A stretch of 64,000 nucleotides of DNA. Origin: Limnanthes douglasii subsp. nivea. Its lineage: Eukaryota > Streptophyta > Magnoliopsida > Brassicales > Limnanthaceae. The stretch is from positions 160,634,813 through 160,698,812 of the forward strand of contig JAUPFV010000002.1 in the NCBI GenBank assembly GCA_036936605.1. Direction: 5' to 3'. Of this stretch, positions 56,279-64,000 are shown piece by piece. The position numbers were made by a program, and so were the translations under genes. Every line of letters starts with the position of its first letter. Position 1 is the stretch's first letter. Under the pieces are notes generated by a model. It was not told the DNA's origin, made no database searches, and saw nothing but the letters and a program-made list of their open reading frames with translations.

Positions 56279-59225
56279 CTAAGGCTGAGCCTTTGAAGAT
56301 GGCTCAGCTTCATCTACCTTCTTCTTCCCCTTAGGATCGTCTTTTTCTTCGTTTGGGCTCTCCCCAGTGTTTTCTTCGTCATCGGATGAAGATGTACTAG
56401 AGAAGCCAATCCGGTCGCCTTCGGCCATTGTATGATATGGGAGGTCTTCGACCTCTACATGAAGCCATAAATCCCCTAGGTTCCTCTTCAGAAATTTCTC
56501 ATGGAAGAGCAAGACCATGTCTGATCTTACCTTGGCATACATTTTCTCTTGAGTGTCGATCACGTTGTTGGCATAAGCATCGATCTTGGCTTGGATTTTG
56601 GCCTCCTGCTCCCTTAGCAAACTAGCTTTCTCCTCGGCAGCTTTGGACACTGTATTCTCAAGTGCAATTTTGTCATTGGTTAAGTTGGTAATGATTTGGT
56701 CTTTGGCCTTGGTCTCCCCTTTTGAGGTGTCAAGATCTTTCTCCAGTCCGGACAGTTTCTCCTGGAGCTCTGTAATAGTGTTCTCTAGTGTGGTGACTTT
56801 TGTGGTACTCGCTTCTTGGTTCCTCTTCAACTCTTCGTTTTCTTCCTTTAGAGTGGCAACATTCGAAGTGGCAGTAATAAGGTCGTCGGACAACCTCTCT
56901 TTGTTAGACTTAAGGTCTTTGATAATGTCTGCCTGATTTCGAACTTGTTTTTCCAACACGAGCACAGGCTGAACATTGCTTAATAAAGGGTGGGCTATGG
57001 CATCCCTTTCAATTGAAACAATAAAGGTCTTACCATTGAAAGTGACTGTCTTCGAGGTGCTCGGAGGGAGGTAAGGCCCAGCAAAATCGTCTCTGGGGAG
57101 ATTGATGAAGTACTCACCAAGCCCACCAAGACCAGTGATGTCTACCCCATCAATGTTAAGATCTCCCCCTTCGACCTCATCGGTTTGGAAGTCACCAGGT
57201 ATCTCCTCCGCTTGTGTTGGGTCAGTGGGATCAGCTTGGGAAGGAGGCTCTGGAGCCCGGAGAGAAAGCTCGTCACCCTTAGAGGTCTTTTTCTTCTTGG
57301 CCTCCCTGTCTTTGCTTTCACCTCCCCGTTTACGATTTCTTTTGGAAGCCCTTGGAGGTTTTGGGGAGTGCACTTCTTGCCTTTCAGTCTCCTGCTCCAC
57401 CACTTCCAAGAGAGCAGCATCAATTTGGCTGGGGACTGGCCCCTCCGGATTTATTGGAGCATCCTCCTCCACCTCAGTAGGGTTAGCTCCACCCACCACC
57501 TTCTTGCCTTTCTTTTTACCTTTCATCTTGCTCGGCCTGGCAAGTAGAGTGTCCCATCTGGTTCATGCGTTCTTTTGAGCACTACGTCCGGAGGAGGCTG
57601 GCTGGTAAGCTCTTCCCAAGTTAGGTCTCTCCGACCTGTGGTGTTCCAAAGGTGAGACCTGGCTAAGTTGCCCCATGTGAAGGCAGCATGGAACCGATTC
57701 CCCCACTTCTCAGCGGCCCAAGCATTGATCTTGGTGCAAGTGATCTGCCCGGCTTTCAAATGGTCACTGAACTCCTTGGGCAGTTCTGGTAAGGCAAAAG
57801 TAAGACCAATTAGTTTAAACTAACTTTAAAAAAAAAGACAAAAATATAAAGCAGGAGACTTACGATCACTCCTCCACCTGCTTGTGAGAAGACTTGGGTT
57901 CACTCCGGACTTGATCTTCTTTCCATTCTCCCAAGTACCACTAACAAACAGAAACTGGGTCCTCTAATTCCTCTCCGCCTCTAATAAGTCATCTACAGCT
58001 TTGAGATTATCCCCCATATTGAAATGGTAAAAGGGGATGTGGTGGTTTCTGCAAAGACTGGCCATAGTAGCAAACTCCTCCGTTGGTAGAGGAATCCCGG
58101 AGAGCCTGGAAGCCATAATGTAGGACATGAGAGTGTACCAAGCATTGGGGCTCAGCTGGCTCGGACAGAGCTTTATCAGATGGAAGTATCTGACAATTTC
58201 TGGGTCCAAGGGGAATCTGAGTCCCCAATTGAACAACTCCGTGAAGATGACAATTTCGCTCAATTTGCAATCCATGGGAGTCTCTGGGTTTGTGGGGATC
58301 CTTATCTTTACATTCTCCGGAATTCCCCACTTCGTACGCATCCGACCCAGTTCAGCTGTGTGGATGAATGCGTAGTTAATCTTTTGTAGAGCGAGGAGGT
58401 ACTTGACATTGACCTTGTGAAAACAAGGCCCCACCCTTCCTTCAAGACTCTCCGGCAGATCCGGATGCCTCAAACACAACTTCTCTTTGCCTTTGTCTTT
58501 TTTGGCAACAACAGCACTACTGGTCTGTCCGGATGGCTCAGACTCAAATGGAGCCTCTTCGATAGAGTCCTCCAATACTTCCTCCATGATCGACTAGGGG
58601 TTTTCAGTAGCAGTGGCAGGGGGTTTAGATCTGGCTCAGCCTGGTCTCCGGACTGTTGAGCTTCGGTGTTTCCTTGGTTTCTGGCCTCCGGTTGGGGCTC
58701 TGATACATATGGTTCTCTTTGAAGACTTGGACTACTACCCTCCGGACCGGACAGTCTGTCCTTAGGAGCTCTGATGGGCACTTCTGATCCAGTGCTGCTG
58801 TCTTTGGCACCCGATTTTGAAGGAGTGCTCTTAGGGGCCCGACCCTTGATCAGCCGGCCTTTTCTCCGGACAGCTAACTTTTGAGGGGAGGTTTCAGTGT
58901 CTGACCCCATTGCTAAGAAGGGGGAGGGCTTTTTGAGGCTGGTAGCAGTTACCCCTGGCTCAACCACAGGTTTTGATTCTTGAACCGAAGAACCAGAGAT
59001 AATGGGGGAAAGATTAGTTTGAAACAATTTTTTCGGCTTGATGCCTTTTGAGGAAGAAGAACCTTGATCTGATTCTATGACTGAAGTCACTGGCTTGTCG
59101 ATGGGCGAAACGGGTAATCTTGCTGCAATGCGTCTTTTCCTTTCGACCTTTTGTGTCTTTTCTAGTTCAGAGAGGTTGACCCACCCATCTTTGATCAGAG
59201 CGTTCCTCGCTGTAAACATAAACAA
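56279..59225 (-). pseudogene. Antisense accessory gene of element D (gypsy-type antisense ORF)
   Basis: Minus strand. Exon-like parts: 59225-58600 (Ser/Pro/Lys-rich, MFMFTARNALIKDGWVN start), 58587-57880 (LRHPDLPESLEGRVG, GIPENVKIRIPTNPETP, EIVRYFHLIKLCPSQLSPNAW, MASRLSGIPL, DDLLEAE, a TAG, SGTWENGK), an intron (gtaagtctcc..ccttaccag, 57863-57795), then 57794-57523 (ELPKEFSDHLKAGQITCTKI..) ending in a stop that overlaps the ATG of a 415-codon frame (57526-56279). That last frame is Lys/Pro-rich, then a long coiled coil (EENEELKRNQEASTTKVTTL region, residues about 200-320) and an acidic tail. Tat elements such as Grande and Ogre are known to carry extra antisense ORFs; function unknown. Relatives lie in elements A and C. 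Confidence 0.75.
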
Positions 59226-59644
59226 TATGGGTAAAGTTTTGCTTTGGAGAGAAAAAGCTTTAAAAAGTTGCAGAGTAAATATGAGAGTGGTAGTGAAACA
59301 GTAGAAAGTGCTTTAATTTATAGTAAATATGAAAAAGGAGTTTGATTCTTAGGAGAATTCGAAAAGATAGATAATGATTAAAAGACGGCGATGATGTCAC
59401 CCTCTTTAAATGAAGAGGTTGCTTTTCGAAGAAGGTGGGTTCGAAATTCAAGGTGAAAAAACGGCTAAAGCAACCAACCAGAAAGCGACACGTGTCCCAT
59501 ACACTCTGGCAAAAAACTGTTTGGATTCACAAAGCTTTATCAGTCCGGGTAAAACCACGAGATACGCAAGTCTGTCCGGATTAAAACTACCATCGACATC
59601 GGACTGTTTTTCAGGTTTTTGACAAAGGTATTTGAACAAACACC

Positions 59645-59658
59645 TCAAAAGGGGCTCC
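59645..59658 (+). other. Polypurine tract of element D
   Basis: tcaaaaggggctcc immediately precedes the 3' LTR. The same ..aggggctcc or aggggctac wording precedes the LTRs of elements C (14058-14068) and A (18822-18832). Confidence 0.85.
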
Positions 59659-60065
59659 TGATGAGTCCGAATTCTGCTTACTCACTGGACAGGGACAGAT
59701 CGGACCAAGGCCTCCGGACCGGACAGACTACTTCGAACACTTAGCCCATTAAACTGTTCGGACTATGACAAAAGTACGAAAAAACCTAAACACTTCTTGA
59801 CTAAGCTACCTGCTCTCCTACTTAGAGCTCATGGATCTTTAAACATGACCCGGGTCCATTAAACATGACCCGAAAACCCATAAGGCCCAAATGTAAGGGT
59901 ATAAATACCCAAACACCTGCATTAAATGTGGGTAATGAAAATTAAATACAACCAGGCTGCTTAATTCTCCCTATACTTTCTACTCTAAATATAAAACACT
60001 CATACACTTCCACAAACCTCCAGACAAATTATAAATTTACCCTCAAACGATAATTAACCACACCA
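59659..60065 (+). repeat. 3' LTR of element D
   Basis: 407 bp, same termini as the 5' LTR. Differences are scattered substitutions (for example cactggacaggg versus catcggacaagg) and a short cluster around 60020. Confidence 0.97.
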
Positions 60066-60070
60066 GTGTA

Positions 60071-62229
60071 TGAAATACATGGTCATTGAATACAAATTCA
60101 AAGAAACCGAACTGAAATAAAAGACTGAGTTTGGTTCTGGATATTAATAAGTATCTAAATGGTTTAATAACAAAAATAGTTACGATTTTTTATTCGAATC
60201 GTTTTAAAACTGAAACCGAACGATACCCAGATAGAACCGAGCCAGGAATACTAACTAGTTTCAAAATCGAAATAAAATCTAATGGTTTGTTTATTTTCTC
60301 TTTTGAAGTCACACTTTCAATTCTTTGAAGGAACTTCATTCCTACTTAGTATTTCATATTTTAAGTTTTATTTCAAGCAAATCTTTGATCCTAGCCTAAA
60401 TTATTTTTTTACCACATGATTTATTCTAAAATCAGCTGAAATTGAGTTTATGAAGGTGTTAAAATTATTACCGTCTCAAGTATGTTTATAACTTCGTTAG
60501 TTAAATTAATCTATAATATGTTTTTAATTTAATATTTTTAGAATTTGGTGTTGGTATTGTACGAACATTGGATTTATGATTTGTTTGAATTTGTTTCATC
60601 TTCAAAATTCACCCAACCATAGTCGCAATTGTTAATATTGTTGAAATAAATTAAATTTCTCGTTTTGTTTCAAATATTAGTGAGAGGAATTCAACAAATT
60701 TGACCTAACTAGGTCTAAGTTATAAAAAAATTCGAAATGATCTATTTTAGTTTGATTTGATTTAATAATTTATGCCAAATATTGAAGGTGATTTCAGACC
60801 TTAATAAAAAGAAACGTCTGTCTGTCTGTGTACCGAAATATGAAATGGTTATTAGTTTAAACCTTTGATATTTAGTATATAGGCTGATTTGCTATGATTT
60901 TCATTTGAAAGTTTATAAAAATTTTGATTGTTTGCGACTCTAATTGTCTTTTGTGTCCCTGGTTATAAAGTTCTCAATATAAATTTTTCGATTGTTTGCG
61001 ACTCTAATTGTCTTTTGTGTCCCTGGTTATAAAGTTCTCAAGAAAGAAAGAAAACCCTCGCTTGATCCATTTTTCACTTTCAACGTTATATAAGTTTTTA
61101 CAATTTTGTTTTGGCGGTAGAAATATATTAACGGTTGCTTGAAGTACTGACTTATACTAATAGTAGTATTTGAGTACAATTGGTCATTTACTGTTTTGGT
61201 TTATGATCTTTGGCTATTAGCATTGATTTTTTGTTTTACTTGCAGATATTGTGAAATGTTAAATAGTGCATCACATCCTGTATACAAGTTATTTCACATT
61301 TGAAATATAATGAGTTCTTGTTCTCCTTATTGTCATTGTTTGTGCATTTTTCACTCTAAAGTTTAATCTGAGAAATGCAACTGCATTGTTGGTATGGTGT
61401 TGTTGCATTACCATTTTAATTAACTGAATCACAAGACTAAAATGTTAATATGATCTTTTTGTTTTACTTGCAGAAATTATTAATATCTTTATTATTTTTT
61501 AATGACTTTGTATCATGTTAAGTTACATGTTATTCTTTTTTTAACTCTTGCAAATGTACAAACAAGTCTATTGATCCCATTAATGGAGATGTTAACTTTG
61601 AACCCGAATGTGTGACTAGTAACTAAAACAAAAGGAAAGAGTATGGAGAAGAATATGAAGGAGGATCTATTACATATAGTATAACTATTATTGCACATAT
61701 TAGTTGTGGTTTTGGTGTGCTAGGTTTTCTCTTTTGTTACTAGTATAACTACTATGATACTGTTATTATCTATTGCAAATATTATATCTATGTTTCTTAA
61801 ATTTATACACCAAAATAATAGATATTGTTTAGTTTATTGTTCTTCAGGAGTTCACTTCTGCTTTTGGTCTGTCAAGTTTTCTCTTTTGCTAACTACTATG
61901 AATATGCGATAATGATAATGTTAATTATTAGGAGTAGTGTTCAGGTTATGTGATCGAGACTAGTTTTATTTACGCAGGTGAATTGAAGTCTGATACATAC
62001 ATATTTTCTTGGACTGAAGTATGAAGGTTATGTTTGTGAGGTGAAGTCTGAACTTTAAAGATTATGAAATTTCGAAATGTATAACTTTTGTACCAGTTAT
62101 TTTGAAATGTATAACTACTATTTATGTAGGTGATTAGTGTTGGCTGAAGTTCTTATTTATTTTTATAATAACCGTGTTTTTTTATTGAGGTAATTCAGTT
62201 TCATTTAGGATTCATTGGTTACAAAGTAA
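60071..62229. other. AT-rich spacer with small repeats
   Basis: No gene. 60110-60250 has aaccgaactg, aaaccgaacg and agaaccgagcc phrases, resembling 62230-62345, so both may belong to one dispersed repeat. A 51-bp direct duplication (gattgtttgcgactctaatt..) lies at 60926-60976 and 60990-61040. The open frame 61513-61698 (minus) is not supported. Confidence 0.55.
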
Positions 62230-62360
62230 CAAGTTGGAATCGAACCCAAATAGAACCGAATTTTTGGTTTTTTAATTGAATACCCATAAAGAACCAAACC
62301 GAGAAGAATCAAACCGAGAACCCAAAAAACCAAGAACCGAATTAGCCGAATCAAACCGAA
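62230..62360. repeat. aaccgaa-rich dispersed repeat
   Basis: Runs of gaaccgaa, aaaccgag and aaccgaat variants. This kind of accgaa-rich DNA is a common ingredient of plant transposon ends; the family cannot be set from this copy. Confidence 0.5.
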
Positions 62361-62780
62361 TAGCATGCCTATGATTACAATCTTGTAGTGGTTACTTACT
62401 AAAAATATATTTTTTGTTTAATAATTTTGTTAATACATACATACATTAAATCATCATGTTTAGTATTTAGTTGTTAATTCAATTAATATGTTATTATTTT
62501 TTTACATAAATTTTTCCATTAGCCATCAAGTATGACCCTTAAAGTATTTAAAAAATAATTAATAATCAATAAGGTATGTTTATATGTATATTATGTTGTT
62601 ATTATTATTATTCATTATTATTCGGAGTACCATTGTATTTTTCACGTATAATATTCTTCGATATTTTTGTTTTTTTTCTTCAGAAGTTCGAATCTTGATT
62701 ATTGTTTTTTTAATTCAAAACTCAAATTAAGTGGAAAATTTTAAGGTAGGTTTGATGAATTTATTTCTATGTTATATAAT
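62361..62780. other. AT-rich spacer
   Basis: Only AT-rich DNA with short tta runs (62590-62620). No gene. Confidence 0.6.
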
Positions 62781-62784
62781 ACTT

Positions 62785-63180
62785 AATCAAGTATGTATAA
62801 TAACTTATTGATACCATCGAAGAACATGAATCTAAAGGAAACAAATGAAGATGTAATTGATTTTTCACTATTAATCAGGTAGGTATAATAACTTATTGAT
62901 ACCATCAATGAATAGTTTATACTTTAAAATGTTTAAAGAGATTAACTATTAAACAAAACATTTATTTCAGATTTTTCACTATCCAAAGATCTCGCCATCG
63001 TCGTTATAACATTTAAACATTTTAAAGTATAAACTATTCATTGAAATCTGAAATAGTTTTAACCGTAGTAGTTCTGAAATAGTTCACTGAAATAGTATAA
63101 ATGTTTTTCACAAGAAACATAACCGTAGTAGTTCTGAAATAAACTATTCACGACAATAATAACTTATTGATACGAAAATG
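62785..63180. repeat. Small repeat cluster with a 32-bp perfect inverted repeat
   Basis: 62905-62936 and 63013-63044 are exact reverse complements (tcaatgaatagtttatac.. versus ..gtataaactattcattga), 76 bp apart. In addition gtataataacttattgatac recurs at about 62793 and 62883, and aaccgtagtagttctgaaat at 63060 and 63120. Probably a small scrambled element. Confidence 0.8.
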
Positions 63181-63489
63181 TTTTAAAGAGTTCTTCAGTT
63201 TCACATCACCATAGTTCTATTGAAAAAGGTAAGATAAAATTTTTAGGATCTAATATATCTCAAAATAAAGAGAGTATACGAGATAAATTCTTATAAGTAG
63301 GCATGGCATATTTTTATTTTTTATAAAATAAGACAGGAAAATATAAAATAAGGCATAGTAGATTTTGATTTTTGCATAAAGCAAGGCACACATTTAAAAG
63401 ATAGTAGTATAGATTTTTATTTTTTCATAAAATTCGCTTTCTTAAAAAAGACGAGTACATAATACACAAATAATGATAAAAGGTGAGAT

Positions 63490-64000
63490 ATAGCTTGACT
63501 ATTCATACTCAGCTAGTCTTGCTTGGATCCGGTACTCATAATCAACCTCACTTCATCATGCTCAGTTTGTCACGTCATGCTCAACTTATCAAGTCATAAT
63601 CGGCCTCAGCTCGTTATGTTCAGATTGGTTACTAAGCTCGACTAGTTATAATCAGTCTCACGTCGTTATGCTCAAATCAGTTCATCATGCTCATCTCGTC
63701 TAGTGATGCATAAATCGGCTAGTCATACTCAACATAATCTCATCATGTTCAACTTTATTCGTCACCCTCGGCCTGGTTAGTCATACTCATATCGGCTAGT
63801 CATAATCAGCCTCACTTTGTTATAGTGAGCTCATCTCGTCATGATCAGCTAAGTTATTCATGCTAAGCTCGATTATTCATGCTCAGCTCGTCTCGTCATG
63901 CTCAGCTCGGTTCGTCATAATTAGTCTTAGCTCGTTATGCTCAACTCGGTAAATCATGCTAAGCTCGATAGTCATGCTCAGCTCGACTAGTCATAATCAG
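63490..64000. repeat. Minisatellite-like array running off the window
   Basis: Degenerate tandem repeats of about 12-14 bp (tcatgctcagctcg, tcataatcagcctc, tcatactcagct), partly grouped as tcatgctcagctcg then ..gtcataatcag. Begins near 63500 and continues past the window end. No coding frame. Confidence 0.85.

Larger units (their letters stand above)
49682..60065 (+). mobile_element. Element D: full-length Tat-type Ty3/Gypsy retrotransposon
   Basis: Bounded by gtgta (49677-49681 and 60066-60070), a perfect 5-bp target duplication. 5' LTR 49682-50087, PBS, gag, protease, RT, RNase H and integrase in one long frame (to 55791), spacer, an antisense gene (59225-56279), polypurine tract, 3' LTR 59659-60065. 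The long RNase H region, absence of a chromodomain and the extra antisense gene are typical of the Tat lineage. By hand count the LTRs differ at about 18 of 406 positions (about 4%), so the insertion is fairly recent but not new. Stops and one frameshift in gag-pol make it non-autonomous. Confidence 0.95.

Noticed and set aside
57102..57578. 158-codon plus-strand frame, Ser/Pro-rich
   Set aside because: Shadow of the low-complexity part of the antisense gene of element D.
1..64000. tRNA, rRNA or snoRNA genes
   Set aside because: No cloverleaf with B-box wording and no rRNA core sequence recognised by eye; a tRNAscan run would settle it.

Overview
The window is nuclear DNA of a flowering plant, most likely a eudicot. 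It is AT-rich, its genes have many short GT-AG introns, and only two host genes are visible: an IQ-motif calmodulin-binding protein of the IQM family (41.8-44.1 kb) and a chloroplast Rieske oxygenase of the PTC52/TIC55/PAO group (44.6-48.1 kb), both on the + strand. I cannot name the species. Almost everything else is transposable elements of different ages. All exon joints come from reading splice signals by eye, with no transcript data.

Layout. 0.9-19.4 kb is a nested stack. The outermost element (A) is a very degraded Tat-type Ty3/Gypsy retrotransposon: LTR end at 1120, gag-pol remnants to about 6.6 kb, an antisense gene remnant at 15.7-18.6 kb and a 3' LTR at 18833-19430. Inside it sits a second Gypsy element (B, 7.85-15.69 kb) whose protease codons are split by a third mosaic block (C, 9.46-14.39 kb). 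C carries an element-A-type LTR, which is itself interrupted by a minus-strand solo LTR with a 5-bp target duplication. 19.4-21.4 kb is AT-rich spacer. 21.4-24.3 kb is a minus-strand Ty1/Copia fossil. 24.3-24.7 kb is a Mutator-like MITE. 24.77-25.80 kb is a non-autonomous MULE filled with a 50-bp tandem repeat.

26,241-40,773 is the most interesting object: a 14.5-kb MULE bounded by a perfect 9-bp target duplication. It carries a MURA-type transposase (+), and on the minus strand a DUF1985-linker-Ulp1 protease gene, a small Myb/SANT-like protein and a very acidic basic-acidic protein. Its non-coding DNA, but not its exons, is peppered with CGCG-centred motifs, including a roughly 81-bp tandem array. 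This resembles the Arabidopsis VANDAL elements, whose encoded VANC factors bind motif clusters in the element's own non-coding DNA to prevent silencing. The transposase has two frameshifts and the protease has Asn at the usual Asp position, so this copy is probably not autonomous.

49,682-60,065 is a complete-length Tat-type Gypsy element (D) with about 4% LTR divergence, a gtgta target duplication, a gag-pol frame broken by several stops, and a spliced antisense gene between pol and the 3' LTR. The same antisense gene family is recognisable in the ruins of A and C. 60.1-64.0 kb is AT-rich spacer with small repeats, ending in a minisatellite that runs off the window. No rRNA or tRNA gene and no CRISPR array was seen.
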